Shown in pieces: positions 28,713-39,228 of a stretch of DNA of 64,000 nucleotides. Every line of letters begins with the position of its first letter. The stretch's first letter is position 1. The notes under the pieces are model-generated. The model had not been told where the DNA came from. It worked only from the letters and a program-made list of their open reading frames with translations, and made no database searches. This DNA comes from Saccharomycopsis malanga. Lineage: Eukaryota > Ascomycota > Saccharomycetes > Ascoideales > Saccharomycopsidaceae. Location: contig CP025323.1 of the NCBI GenBank assembly GCA_004014935.1, positions 682,001 to 746,000 on the forward strand. Direction: 5' to 3'. The translations under genes and the position numbers were made by a program.

Positions 28713-29767
28713 ATGGTCGAGGGGTTTTCAAATTATGCCAAGATGGCATTTGTATTAGTATTTTCCCCTAGATGGCCAAGTTGTTTTTTTACCATAATTA
28801 ATATCTTCTGGCTCTTCTAAGGCTTTGATTTCCCATTCTTGTCGTCTATGTATCTAATTCTAATGTGAGGTATATATAATAATTTTCAATTCATGTTGCA
28901 GCAGCAAATAATCGATGCCTTGTCTTTTTGGGAAAGGACTCTGACTTTGTAGGCTATTCGTTTGGTCTCTACTAAAATTGTTTCATGATAGACTTAGGAT
29001 AAAGAAATTTATTTATCAAAAACATAACATTCCCTTTCTCACTGGTGAGTCAAGCCAAATAGAGGTCATCCAAAGCCTGAAATGTATTATTATATATCTA
29101 CACATTATCATGAAGCCGACAAACAGATTAACTTGCTCTTTTTATACCACTTAACAGGTAATATTTTTTGTCTAGTAAGGTTTGGTAATGTCCTGTCAAC
29201 TAATTTTCTTTTATTAATCTGTTCATTATAACCTTCTCGTCTTTGAATAACACCCATATTATAGAAAATTTTCGGTTTTTTTATACCATACAACAATGGA
29301 CCAACGTACCAAAAGAAGCAAAACTCTGTTTCTTAAAAGGCTACAGAAAGGTACGGTTACAGCTGGCTGCGGATATTTTCCCACACTCTACCAAACACCA
29401 TACAAATTTGGTGCCATTTACATACATATAATAATGCTACAATTTTATTCAGCAAATGAGTTATTCAAACAGCTATTTGAAACTCGCCTATGATATTTCT
29501 TTGCACTTTTGCCAATAAAAATACATAATCGGCTAGTCGGCTCGACTTTAAAAACTATTGGCCCCTAGTGCCTCTAATAAAAGTCATAATTGACTAAAAC
29601 ATGTTTTAATCATGATTCCACCTTATATACCATTTTCATGTTGGACACTCTGCAGTTAATATACGCCCCGGGTAACGCCTCCAAATTTTCACACCATGGT
29701 TTGACATCAAGAGTTAAGCGGTATAATACTGTAAATGATCCAGTAGAATGACAACTAGGGGGCAAAA
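28713..29767. other. Intergenic, HUA1 / RBG1
   Basis: About 1.05 kb. Small frames exist near 29243-29493 (a 65-codon one begins with ATG 29296 in a good ACAACAATGG context), but they match nothing and I do not call them. No repeats or RNA genes seen. Confidence 0.35.
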
Positions 29768-30929
29768 ATGGGAATAATGTATGTATTTATTGTGGTATCA
29801 AGGTTGGTAGAGTCTATTCTAACAATTTTTCAGAGAGAAAATCCAACAGATTGAAACTGAGATCTCGCGGACGCAGAAAAACAAGGCTACAGAGTACCAT
29901 CTTGGTCTTTTAAAAGGGAAGCTTGCGCGGTATAGAAGAGAACTTCTTGAGCCAGCGCCGGGATCTGCTGGGGCAAAGAAAGGCCAGGGGTTTGAAGTTG
30001 CTAAACGAGGCCATTCTGTGATTTTGATTGGATTACCATCGGTTGGTAAATCCAGTTTCTTGAATAAGGTGACCAAAACCAACTCTGAAATTGCCCATTA
30101 TGCATTCACAACATTGACGTCTGTGCCAGGTATATTAGAATATAAAGGCGCGGAAATCCAGATTGTGGATCTTCCGGGTATCATCAAGGGAGCTGCGGAC
30201 GGCCGTGGACGTGGTAGACAAGTTGTGTCCACTGCAAAGACGGCAGATTTGGTTTTGATGGTGCTAGATGCGACCAAGGGAAAAGACCAACGAGCAGTAT
30301 TGGAACGTGAGTTAGAGGCCGTGGGGATTCGTCTCAACAAGGAAAGACCAAACATATATTTCAAAGAAAAGAAAACTGGTGGTATCAAGTTTACCACCAC
30401 TTCTCCACCAAAATACTTGAGTGAACAAGTTGTAACTGGTATTCTCAGAGATTACCGTATCCACAACGCCGATGTGCTTCTCAGAGATGATAACGCCACT
30501 GTAGACGACTTCATTGACGTCATCAATGATAAACATATCAAGTATGTCAAGTGTGTCTATGCGTACAACAAGATCGACTCCGTGTCCCTCGAGGAAGTTG
30601 ATAGAATTGCCAGGGAGCCATACACTGTGGTCATGAGTGTGGAGCAGGATTTGGGCGTCGATGACGTGGTCGACGCCATATGGCATGAGTTAAACTTAAT
30701 CAGAGTCTACACTAAAAGAAGAGGTGTCCAGCCAGACTTTAATGACCCTTTGGTCGTCAAGGCAGATAGCACTCTTGAAACTATTTGTAATTCTGTTCAT
30801 CGTGACTTGAAAAATAACTTCAAATATGGTCTTGTTTGGGGTACCAGTGCCAAACACTCTCCTCAGAAATGTGGCTTGACACATCCGGTGGAAGATGAGG
30901 ATGTTGTATCGATTGTTGCAAAGGTGTAA
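29768..30929 (+). CDS. RBG1: DRG-family GTPase Rbg1 (one intron)
   Basis: Ribosome-binding GTPase that acts with Tma46 to relieve translational pausing. Exons are 29768-29778 and 29834-30929 (368 aa versus 369 in S. cerevisiae). Exon 1 is just ATGGGAATAAT. The 55-nt intron runs from GTATGT to CAG, with a perfect TTCTAAC branch site at 29818-29824. Splicing gives [20 protein letters not shown], the DRG helix-turn-helix start. GTPase motifs: G1 GLPSVGKSS (about 69-77), G3 DLPG (about 114-117) within [18 protein letters not shown], and G4 NKID (about 248-251). The TGS domain fills the C-terminal ~80 residues ([12 protein letters not shown]...HSPQKCGL). The N-terminal MGIIEKI was missed by an uninterrupted frame. 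Confidence 0.95.
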
Positions 30930-31701
30930 TCTTGTTTAATATATGAGCTTTATTGAATGATTTGTATTGTAGATTCAAAGAAATCAAATGGCTTTCACAA
31001 TGCGTTTACTAATGACAATTTGTTTAACTCAATCAAACCCTTATTGATGTCCTCAAATAAGTCTAATTTTACCACTCAGCATCAGCTTCCTTTCTTTATT
31101 GCAAATTTCTCGCTTTTACTATTTTGCCCTTTATGATTGTAAGTTTTGTCCACAGAATCTACACATTATCATTCTGCAATCTTAGCTTTTTACAATATTG
31201 TCAATGCTGAACACGCAAGCGGTCACTGTCTGAAATATGACCTAGACCAAAGTCTAGTGCTTATTTTCCAATTAAGTGACAAGTTTATGGAGTTGTTTGG
31301 TTTTCCCCAACTGATTTTACCAAGTCCCTCTAAACATAGCACGAAACTGATATGGGCTGGGCTCAAAATATAATATAGTATCTATTATTGCCATTTTTAA
31401 ATAATTCATGACAGCCAACATTATTTACAGAATTTCATTATTCGTTCCAGCTGCACATTCAGCAGAACCAAGTTCAAATAAACCAATTTGTGCTCATTTT
31501 TTCTTGGATTTCGCAAAGTTTCTCATATTTTAATGGATTCATCAAATATCTGATTATGAAAAATGGCTGGCAAACTTACAGAGTAGAATAAAAGATCACC
31601 TTACACAACCTTTTAAAGATCCCAAGTTCTCATACAAGCAAACAAAACAAAATCTATGTTATCTATTTACAAGAGTTCCATGCTAACACTAAGTAACACA
31701 A
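30930..31701. other. Convergent intergenic, RBG1 / PAM18
   Basis: No gene supported. It holds one copy (31225-31245) of a 21-bp word that recurs with one mismatch at 39995-40015, followed here by a short CTAGACC...GTCTAG inverted pair. Confidence 0.4.
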
Positions 31702-32190
31702 TCATTTGTTCTTCAAACCGCCTCTTTTCTCCAAAAAGTCCTTGGCCTCGTTGATTTTAGTAGCCAAGTATGGGGATCCGCCCTTGTCCGGGTGGTTCAA
31801 CAACATGATTCTTCTATGATTCTCCTTCAATCTGAGCTTGGACAACGTACTTTCTCTCAAATTCAATATTTGCAAAGCTTCTTTAGCAGTCATTTTTTGG
31901 CCAAATCCACCTTTGTAAAAGGCTTTTCCATTGATACCTGGCTGAGGCTTCTTGAAAAACCCGCTGATCATATAAACGCCAATAAGAGCGCCCGTAGTCG
32001 CAAGATACGGGTGCTGTGATATCGAATCATAGGCCAAATTAAAATACTCCTCTGTAATACTAACTGGTTTCTTAAGAGATGCGCCTTCACCTTCGCTAAA
32101 GAGCGTGCTGTCTTGCTGCTGTGCACCCTGCTGTGCAACCTGCTGCTGCCTTCTAAGATATTCAAGCTCCTGCTGTTGCGTTGTCGACAT
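31702..32190 (-). CDS. PAM18: TIM23 import motor J-protein Pam18 (Tim14)
   Basis: Inner-membrane J-protein that stimulates Ssc1 ATPase in the presequence translocase-associated motor, paired with Pam16. The 162-aa protein has a Gln-rich intermembrane-space N-terminus and one membrane helix (about residues 60-78, LATTGALIGVYMISGFF). A matrix J-like domain follows, with FYKGGFGQKMTAKEALQIL and the HPD motif in LLNHPDKGGSPYLATKINEAK. Length and order match Pam18 (168 aa). Confidence 0.94.
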   Translation of the reverse strand: MSTTQQQELEYLRRQQQVAQQGAQQQDSTLFSEGEGASLKKPVSITEEYFNLAYDSISQHPYLATTGALIGVYMISGFFKKPQPGINGKAFYKGGFGQKMTAKEALQILNLRESTLSKLRLKENHRRIMLLNHPDKGGSPYLATKINEAKDFLEKRGGLKNK

Positions 32191-32561
32191 CGTGTCTTGT
32201 GTAAGCTATTCTAAATGTTGATATTCCCTAGTTCTATCAAATAGATATGACTTCCATCAACATTCTACTCGATTCTTCACTTCTCAAAGTTTTCATACCC
32301 AATCTACTACCGTACCTGTTTTGCTAACCGCGCATCATAAAGCAGGGTAAAACAGCCTTATAAAATATGTAGTGATATGCACATTTATGCTATTATATGT
32401 CATAGCATGTGATCTCATCTCAAAATTAAAAAAAAAAAAAATTTTTTAACAGGAGTGAAAAATAGTTTTCTTTTTTGAAAATTTAAATCATATATATAAG
32501 GAGTTATTATTGGGAGAGGTTTTAACCAGTGTTGACTAGATAAACAACCAGCAACGCCAAT
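32191..32561. promoter_or_regulatory. Divergent promoter PAM18 / RLP24 with PAC and RRPE
   Basis: On the RLP24 side a PAC-type CTCATCTC (32414-32421, complement GAGATGAG) and an RRPE-type TGAAAATTT (32476-32484) flank an A/T homopolymer block (32428-32446). A TATATATAAG box follows at about 32491-32500. This is the usual arrangement in ribosome-biogenesis genes. Confidence 0.65.
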
Positions 32562-33182
32562 ATGAGAATTTACTCTTGTCATTTCTGCTCGTCGCCAGTG
32601 TACCCTGGACATGGGATCATGTTCGTGCGTAACGATGCCAAAGAATTTAGATTTTGTCGGTCGAAATGTCATAAGGCATTCAAGCACCGTCGTAACCCAA
32701 GAAAGTTGAAATGGACCAAGGCTTTCAGAAAGGCTGCTGGCAAAGAGCTTGCAGTTGACTCAACATTGACATTCAGTGCAAGAAGAAATATTCCTGTGCG
32801 TTATAATAGAGACATGGTTGAGACTACCTTGAAGGCCATGGATAGAGTGGAAGAGATAAGGCAAAAGCGTGAGAGAGCATTTTACAAGAATAGAATGTTG
32901 GGTAACAAGGAGAAACAGTTGGCCGCTGATAAGAAGTTGGTTGAAGAGAATCCAGAATTGTTGAGAATGAGAGAAGTTGAGATCGCTAAGAAATTGGCAA
33001 AGAAGCAAGCCAAGGAAGATGCTGCTGAAGAAGACGAGCAGGCCGAGGAACAGCAAGTAAGTGAAGACGAAGAAATGGATGTTGATGAAGAATCCGAAGA
33101 AAGCGAAAGTGAAGCTGCTAAACAGAAGATTCTTCTCAAGAATAAGAGAAAAACTAAGAAGCCACTTAAGTTCAAGGCTTAG
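32562..33182 (+). CDS. RLP24: Pre-60S factor Rlp24
   Basis: Ribosome-assembly factor that occupies the Rpl24 site on nuclear pre-60S particles and recruits and activates the AAA-ATPase Drg1 for its own release in the cytoplasm. The N-terminal eL24 domain begins [18 protein letters not shown], with zinc-ligand Cys pairs (CHFC and FCRSKC). [17 protein letters not shown] follows. The distinctive C-terminal extension is helical and highly charged, ending in a Lys-rich tail, which separates it from ribosomal Rpl24. 206 aa versus 199 in S. cerevisiae. Confidence 0.96.
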   Translation: MRIYSCHFCSSPVYPGHGIMFVRNDAKEFRFCRSKCHKAFKHRRNPRKLKWTKAFRKAAGKELAVDSTLTFSARRNIPVRYNRDMVETTLKAMDRVEEIRQKRERAFYKNRMLGNKEKQLAADKKLVEENPELLRMREVEIAKKLAKKQAKEDAAEEDEQAEEQQVSEDEEMDVDEESEESESEAAKQKILLKNKRKTKKPLKFKA

Positions 33183-33769
33183 TTTATCTTATGATTATCT
33201 TTATTTTTCTTCTTCTTATTTTTTTTGTTTGTAATAAGTCATTTCTGTTGCCGCTTTTCTATCACCACACATTCTGATTTGTCTTTGTTCGTTTCTATCT
33301 TTGTTTCTGTTTTATTTACTTATTTTATCACTACGTCATTTATTTGGGGGTTCAGAGCGAAATCAGAAGATTGGCAAGTTTCCTTTTGTAATATAAACCA
33401 TATGTGTAAGAAGAATACATGCTGTTCGTGTTGTTTATTGAAAGATTTTATGACTAACTGAAACACTTTTGTATCATCAGGATCGTTCAAGTTGAAAATT
33501 GAAAAATAAAAGCTCATTTACCAGCATTGTTACCATATTATGATAGTGTGAGGAAATTCTCATCTTACAAGTAAAGTATTGTATAGTAAAGGTCTTTGAT
33601 ACATGATGTGATTGACTCAAAACTGAACATTTCAGGTTATTGTTCTATTGTAACACTGATATTTGAGATGCAACTATGTACAGGAACATTTCTATGGTAT
33701 GTATATATATGATTAAATTTATAGTATTTTGAATAAAAATGATTTTATATCCTCCAAAAAAAACAACCA
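33183..33769. other. Convergent intergenic spacer
   Basis: 587 nt, T-rich on the RLP24 side, then AT-rich, carrying the 3' ends of both genes. I see no gene, tRNA or repeat. Confidence 0.35.
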
Positions 33770-35098
33770 TCAAACAAGCTCCTTCACAAGGTGGCTCTTG
33801 TCGCGGAGGACACCATTCTCGGGATTCTTTTTGAATATCCCTAAAAAGCCACCACCCATCACTTTTACTCCAACCTTTGGACGACAAGTTATCCCAATAC
33901 GTTGATTTTCTACAATTGAGTGGTTTTCCTCAGAAGAAGAAATGTTATCGCCATCATTCAAGTCCTTTTCATCATCGACAGAGCATGTCTTGTCAGAAGC
34001 AACTTCGTTCTTTTCAGCTTTAAGCAAGTTGGCTCGTAAATCCCATTCTCTCATTCCAGCGCCGATTCCCGGTGTGAGCTCAAGAATTTTGACCTTACTT
34101 AGTTTGATCAGACCCTTAGATTTGTTGATCTCGTTCATGATGTCTAAGAACTGAGTTATAGATGGTTGAAAAACGATAAGAGGGGCATCTGTTTGCAAGT
34201 GGTTTGCAATTTGTGCAATATGAAGATGGGGATCTGGCATATCTAGAAAGCAACCACTCAAAAACTTTTTGTCTTCTGTTGAATACAATTGTTTCCAAAG
34301 TAAACTCTCGTCGCTGGTCAACCATTGCGAAGGCCCCTCGGCAATGTGAAATTCAACGTTATTGTAGTACTGGCCATGTCGATAGCCTTGAACGGTCTTT
34401 TTGCCACGGTTAGAATGCGTGAGGTTGCAATCTACTGTGTGTAATATAGCACCACGAAGCTTGTTATCATTGAATAGTTTGGCATAAGCATTTGCAGGAT
34501 GCAAGAGACGTGCTATAGTAAGAGTTAGAGAGCCGTGGCCGGTTCCTGCTTCTAGAAACTGCAATGGAGGCTTGTCTAATTTGTATTCATCACTTGTAAC
34601 TGATTCGTTTTCAACCTTGATGATATTAGGATAGTTTATGTTCATGTCTGCTAAATGAGTGATGACAGTAGCATCAAGGCCATATATAGGCTGGGCATCT
34701 CTCTTGGTTAATCTAATGTACTCATCAAACGATGGGTGTGTGATCATGAAAGGGACCGCTTTTACATCTTGAGACGCTTCAACGCTATCCTTATGAACTT
34801 CTGAGCTGATTTGAGATCCTGTACTTTTATCCTTCTCGAATTCTGTGTCATCCTGTTGTTTCTTCTGTTTCTTTACGTAAGAATAAACAATACTTCTTGG
34901 TTCTTTTCCAATGATCTCAGTATGAGGAATTTTTCCCCGGTGAGTACCAAGACTGTTAGATGTATTGAGGGCGTCAATGAACCAAGAAGTGTTAACTTTA
35001 CTAAGTGGTCTTACTAGCACACTGTCACCAGCTTTGAAGGCATTTTGATGGTTGAATCTCTTGAAAGATACAAGCCTCCCAACACGCTGCCTAAACAT
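33770..35098 (-). CDS. TrmI/Trm61-like tRNA (adenine-N1) methyltransferase-like protein
   Basis: The 442-aa protein has a Rossmann methyltransferase fold. Motif I reads LQFLEAGTGHGSLTLTIARLLHP (the E-GTG-GSLT form typical of m1A58 enzymes, near residues 180-200). An FLDMPDPHLHI motif sits where TrmI/Trm61 has LDLP-P, followed by LIVFQPSITQ. The N-terminal FKAGDSVLVRP...HTEIIGK matches the TrmI beta-domain start. A Ser/Arg-rich first 25 residues (MFRQRVGRLVSFKRF) look like a mitochondrial presequence. It is more diverged and longer than cytosolic Trm61, so it may be a mitochondrial or derived paralog. A perfect PAC element (35119-35126) 21 nt upstream of the ATG suggests co-expression with ribosome-biogenesis genes. 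Confidence 0.75.
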   Translation of the reverse strand: MFRQRVGRLVSFKRFNHQNAFKAGDSVLVRPLSKVNTSWFIDALNTSNSLGTHRGKIPHTEIIGKEPRSIVYSYVKKQKKQQDDTEFEKDKSTGSQISSEVHKDSVEASQDVKAVPFMITHPSFDEYIRLTKRDAQPIYGLDATVITHLADMNINYPNIIKVENESVTSDEYKLDKPPLQFLEAGTGHGSLTLTIARLLHPANAYAKLFNDNKLRGAILHTVDCNLTHSNRGKKTVQGYRHGQYYNNVEFHIAEGPSQWLTSDESLLWKQLYSTEDKKFLSGCFLDMPDPHLHIAQIANHLQTDAPLIVFQPSITQFLDIMNEINKSKGLIKLSKVKILELTPGIGAGMREWDLRANLLKAEKNEVASDKTCSVDDEKDLNDGDNISSSEENHSIVENQRIGITCRPKVGVKVMGGGFLGIFKKNPENGVLRDKSHLVKELV

Positions 35099-35118
35099 TA
35101 TGAATATATATAATACTG

Positions 35119-35126
35119 CTCATCTC
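35119..35126 (-). promoter_or_regulatory. PAC element upstream of the methyltransferase gene
   Basis: GAGATGAG on the minus strand, very close to the coding start, with a long A/T block (35154-35170) just beyond. It is the same word as the PAC in front of RLP24. Confidence 0.5.
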
Positions 35127-35301
35127 AAAGGTTTTCTGAAAAGAGAAAAATTGGAAAAAAAAAAAAATTTATCCGCGATTCTTTGTTTTTCGTCTAGATT
35201 ATGGCAAATTATACAATAATAGCCTTATCGCTATCATCGTAAAAATAAATGTTACCGTAATACTTTCACCTGATTGATTTAAAGTCCCACTTTAACTGTA
35301 T

Positions 35302-35685
35302 ATGGAACTAGTTATAGATCCAGCCAATCTACGAGGGCTCTTCCCGCGAGCTTCTGCACAGGCAGCAGTGCGAATCCGTGTTCTTGGGGCAGTTAGAGAA
35401 TATAGTCCACGAACTATGACTATAACCATTGCTGCTATTCCCTCAATAATCCCACACTCTCAAGAGGCGTCTTTTCTGATCAAAAACATTGCCGCCACTT
35501 CAATTGAACCTGAGGTTTGCTGCTACGGATGTCTCGTAGAACTTGAGGGCATCTACGATGGAAACACCACTATATGCTACGCACTCCGTTCTATAAGTAG
35601 TGATGGCTTCAACGACCCAGAACTAATAAACACTCTCAAACGTCAAACTAGTAGCCTTGCTTCACTAAACCCTCGAGGCGTATAA
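35302..35685 (+). CDS. TEN1: Probable telomere-capping CST subunit Ten1
   Basis: The 127-aa protein consists of one OB-fold-like pattern. RIRVLGAVREYSPRTMTITIA resembles the first strands of Ten1 (LG-V-Y-P). A second half CLVELEGIYDGNTTICYALRSISS is followed by a C-terminal helix FNDPELINTLKRQTSSL, which lines up with the human Ten1 end (N-P-LLEQAIREQR). Size agrees with yeast Ten1 proteins (about 120-160 aa). Ten1 binds Stn1 and protects telomere ends and lagging-strand fill-in. Sequence conservation in this family is very low, so the assignment rests on pattern and length. Confidence 0.55.
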   Translation: MELVIDPANLRGLFPRASAQAAVRIRVLGAVREYSPRTMTITIAAIPSIIPHSQEASFLIKNIAATSIEPEVCCYGCLVELEGIYDGNTTICYALRSISSDGFNDPELINTLKRQTSSLASLNPRGV

Positions 35686-36032
35686 ACAGCACTATAATGA
35701 AGTGATATTAGCTCCTTATATTCCAGAGTGTGTCGGCAATTTAACACGTGCCTGCTGCACACCCTATTTTTCACTGGAATTTCCAAATTGCCAGTTGGGT
35801 GCCCCTATATTTTTTACTCTTTTTGACTCTCTCGACTTGCCTTTTCAATAGTGTTGACAATTGACAGTTGTTGAAGTGTTACCCACTCTGTTGCCATTTC
35901 CACATTGCAGGAGAGATATAGGACAAGAAACTTTGCACATACCGCTGAAATTGAATCAGAAAAGAAAAAAAGAAAAATCTTATTGATGTGTCAAGAACTG
36001 ATCTAATTGCCATTGATTGAATTAATAAAATA
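35686..36032. promoter_or_regulatory. Intergenic, TEN1 / clathrin adaptor promoter
   Basis: 347 nt with an AACACGTGCC E-box at about 35741-35750 and a T-rich tract at 35801-35822. Otherwise nothing distinctive. Confidence 0.4.
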
Positions 36033-38183
36033 ATGACAACATATGAAAAGATTGTGAAGGGCGCGACAAAGGTCAAGGTCGCTGCCCCCAAGCCTAAATA
36101 CATTGAGCCGATTCTCTTGTCCACCTCGCATAATGAAGATTTCAGGACAGTCATGAGGTTTCTTCAGATCAGATTGCAAGACTCTGCATGGTCTGTGGTG
36201 TACAAGGCTCTTATTGTCATACACATCATGATTAGAGAAGGCGAAAAGGATGTGACTTTGAAGTTCCTATCAAGAAACCCCGATGTTCTCAATGTTGGCC
36301 ACATTGCAAATTTTAATTCCGACACCCGCACTCTTCTCAGGTATGCAAAATACCTTTATGCCCGGGCAATGAGCTACGAGGTCACTGGATTGGACTATGT
36401 AAGAGACGAAAAGCTTAATAACAATCCCTTATCCACGCATTCTAAAAACAGAAGCGGCGCCACTACTGGTGGTCGTTTGAGAAGCTTAAGTGTTCAGAAA
36501 GGTTTATTGATGGAAGTGGAAAGTGTAGAAAAGCAAATCGAAAGTTTGTTGAAGTGTAAATTTCAGGAAGTTGAAGTGAATAACGAAGTAACTTTGACTG
36601 CTTTCAGATTATTAGTCAACGATTTGTTAGCATTGTACCAATCTTTGAATGAAGGTGTGATCAACATTTTGGAACATTATTTTGAAATGGACAAAACTGA
36701 TGCTACTTTATCATTGAAAATATACAAAAAATTTGTCAAACTTACTTCTGACGTGGTTAATTATTTGAGAACTGCTAAACATTTGGAATACACTACAAAA
36801 TTACATGTTCCTACCATTAGACATGCCCCAACTGCCCTCGCTGATAGTTTGGAGGAATATTTGAACGACAAAGATTTTGAAACCAACAGAAGACAGTATT
36901 TGGCAGAAAAAGATGCAAAGGATAAAAATCCAACTGACGGATTAAGTAAAGCAAAACAGCTCTCTGCAATTAAAGCAGAGTCTGCCAAATCTACTCCTAA
37001 CCCTAATTCGACTAGAACAGTTTCCAACATTTCTACAAATAGCGCTAGTAACAGCGCACCAGCTAATAATAATCCATTTGCTGGAATGATTCAGAATCAA
37101 ACATCCAAACAAACCGATAATCAACAGCAACAACAACAGTCACAACAGGCTGCTATTATACTTCCTCAGCAAACCCTGATTGCTCTTCCAATACAACAGC
37201 AGCCTATTCAAATGGTTAGTGCTTTGATTACAGGCCAGCAAGTCTTTAATCCTCAACAGCAGCAGCAGCAGCAACAACAACAACAACAATTGCAACAGCA
37301 ACAATTGCAACAGCAGCAATTGCAACAGCAGCAATTGCAACAACAACAAGCACAGTTCCAACAGCAGCAACAACAAGCACAGTTCCAACAGCAGCAACAA
37401 CAAGCTCAATTACAACAACAGCAAGGCCAAATACAAGGCAGTTTTACGGGTGTTCCACATACTGTGCATAATCCCTTTGCTTCAGTTGTTCAGCCAGGCC
37501 TGATTCAACCATTATCCACAGGTTTTGGGTTTGGAAATTATTCAGGTAGCTCTGTTACTGGTAATTCTCTGTCTTTCAATGGAAATACCTTGAACCAAAT
37601 TCCTGAAAACCAAATTGCAGCCAATGTTACTTCGAGCAGCACAGGAACTAGTGGGGCATCTTTAGGAAGAAGTAAGTCTGTTAACCCCTTTTCCTTGGGA
37701 AACTACACAACCGGAATTTCTCTGGCAACTGCTAAGAACAACCCTTTTTCTTCCGCCAATGTATCTCGTAGTATGTCTGTTAAGGTTGGCCCAAGTAATA
37801 ATCCATTCAGTTCTCCTGTTGCAAATGGTAATGATGTGACATCGCCTACTGGCACCATCAAAACTCAAACCACAGGCTTCAATCCATTTGCTCAACAATC
37901 AAATACACAGCAGCAGCAACAGCCTTTACAGCCACAGCCAACATTTGGGGGTTTAGAAACATTACCCACCATTCCAGTGTTTCCAGAAACACAGCAGCAA
38001 CACAATCAACAAACCGGTCTTAATAACGCCCAAATGCAGTTGAACCAAGCCAAACAATTATATCAACAGCAAACGGGTCAACAACAACAACAATATACTG
38101 GTTTTGTTCATAACCAATTCAATCAGCAACAAGCAGTTCCCCAACAAAATTTTTATAATCCTAACGTTGCTAGTTTGATTTAA
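36033..38183 (+). CDS. AP180/CALM-type clathrin adaptor (Yap1801/Yap1802)
   Basis: Endocytic monomeric adaptor that binds PtdIns(4,5)P2 and clathrin. The ANTH domain (about residues 1-280) starts MTTYEKIVKGATKVKVAAPKPKY, with the Lys cluster for phosphoinositides. VVYKALIVIHIMIREGE and an ARYAKYL-type helix set follow. The 430-residue tail is Gln-rich and carries at least six NPF motifs (NNPFAG, HNPFAS, VNPFSL, NNPFSS twice, FNPFAQ) that bind EH-domain proteins such as Ede1 and Pan1. It ends FYNPNVASLI. S. cerevisiae has two paralogs. I cannot say which this corresponds to, and CTG-clade yeasts may have one. The polyQ block is likely length-variable. Confidence 0.93.
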   Translation: MTTYEKIVKGATKVKVAAPKPKYIEPILLSTSHNEDFRTVMRFLQIRLQDSAWSVVYKALIVIHIMIREGEKDVTLKFLSRNPDVLNVGHIANFNSDTRTLLRYAKYLYARAMSYEVTGLDYVRDEKLNNNPLSTHSKNRSGATTGGRLRSLSVQKGLLMEVESVEKQIESLLKCKFQEVEVNNEVTLTAFRLLVNDLLALYQSLNEGVINILEHYFEMDKTDATLSLKIYKKFVKLTSDVVNYLRTAKHLEYTTKLHVPTIRHAPTALADSLEEYLNDKDFETNRRQYLAEKDAKDKNPTDGLSKAKQLSAIKAESAKSTPNPNSTRTVSNISTNSASNSAPANNNPFAGMIQNQTSKQTDNQQQQQQSQQAAIILPQQTLIALPIQQQPIQMVSALITGQQVFNPQQQQQQQQQQQQLQQQQLQQQQLQQQQLQQQQAQFQQQQQQAQFQQQQQQAQLQQQQGQIQGSFTGVPHTVHNPFASVVQPGLIQPLSTGFGFGNYSGSSVTGNSLSFNGNTLNQIPENQIAANVTSSSTGTSGASLGRSKSVNPFSLGNYTTGISLATAKNNPFSSANVSRSMSVKVGPSNNPFSSPVANGNDVTSPTGTIKTQTTGFNPFAQQSNTQQQQQPLQPQPTFGGLETLPTIPVFPETQQQHNQQTGLNNAQMQLNQAKQLYQQQTGQQQQQYTGFVHNQFNQQQAVPQQNFYNPNVASLI
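37249..37440 (+). repeat. CAA/CAG trinucleotide tract and 12-30-bp Gln repeats
   Basis: In-frame CAA/CAG run inside the clathrin adaptor gene. It comprises a polyQ stretch, repeated TTGCAACAGCAG units and two copies of a CAAGCACAGTTCCAACAGCA unit, likely to vary in length between strains. Confidence 0.9.
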
Positions 38184-38380
38184 TGATGAGTTGCATTAAT
38201 ATATTCTTATTTGACTATTCTCAGAGTTTCATTTTACGGTTATCTTATCATATTTTTTCCATTATTACATTGCTAGCCAAAATAATTTTTCTTTACTTGT
38301 TTCTTTTACATCATAAAACATTCTCTACGATTTTTCAAAAATAAAGCTGAGTCATTTATTTATAGATTTGTAGTTTAAAA

Positions 38381-39228
38381 TTAGTACTGGCAGCCATAAC
38401 AGGCTGTTACTGTATCATCCACTGTGAAGCTACATAGCTGGCACAACACTTTATTACACATTTGGCATTGGACTATACGTTGCCTCGCAGAACCAGACAT
38501 GTTCTTTTCGCAGACCAGACAATTTACATCAACTTCTCCCTCGCTAACACTACGAACGTGATTATGTTTTCTGCTAAAAAAATTACTGATTTGACGCTGT
38601 TTTGGAGCCAGCCTTTGACTCTCTTCAAAAACACTTCGAGGGCCATGAACTTTAGTGATTTCCGGCCAAAACGGTTTCTGACTAAACGCTTTACCGCTTT
38701 CTTGTTCATCTATCTCCATATCATCATCTATGTCATTTATTTGCTCCTGTTGAAGCCTCTGTTGTTCCTTGAGCTTTCTATTATATTCTCGCTGACCCTC
38801 CATGAGCATTGCTACGGTTTTAGCTATGTTTGGTTAGTATACAGAAACATGTTCCATTTTGGTGGAATGACGCGTATCTTGACGTGTCTTGCCAAAGATT
38901 TACACGTCTATTATCAATTATAACAAAGAGATCAAAACCAAAATATATGATGCATACCATGAAGTTCTGCTTCTACTCTATGGAATTGTCTTCTTTTAGA
39001 GTTCATTGAAGATTCGCCATTAACGCCGAAAGATACCTGTCTTGCGGCGTTGGAATTCTGATTGCTATAACTACCAGTCTCGTAGTATCCAAATTCAGTA
39101 CTGAAACCGCCTAATTCGACCAGTGATCTCTGTCTTTTCCGGCAATCATTACTGAATATTGCATTGAAATTAAATGGAGAGCTGTTATTCGTCTGATCGC
39201 AGAATACTGGTCCATTGAATGTGTTCAT
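38381..39228 (-). CDS. Unknown PIP-box protein with four C-terminal CxxC motifs (one intron)
   Basis: Exons on the minus strand are 39228-38958 and 38823-38381 (237 aa). The intron has donor GTATGC, a perfect TACTAAC branch (38839-38833) and acceptor TAG. The join VEAELH-A-KTVAML is in phase. The N-terminal half is Ser/Asn-rich with a KRQRSLVELGGF block. Residues 166-173 read QRQISNFF, an exact PCNA-interacting-peptide consensus (Q-x-x-I-x-x-F-F), followed by a basic SRKH. The last 47 residues contain four CxxC pairs (CLVC, CQMC, CQLC, CYGC), enough for two zinc ions. An ACGCGT lies in the intron (38870-38875). ACGCGA words lie upstream (39302-39307 and 39400-39405), hinting at G1/S expression. 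I do not recognise an ortholog. A role at replication forks is inference. Confidence 0.82.

Noticed and set aside
29296-29493. 65-codon frame with good ATG context
   Set aside because: Opens with a plausible basic segment but the rest is unpatterned and no homolog is recognised. Kept only as a note in the intergenic entry.
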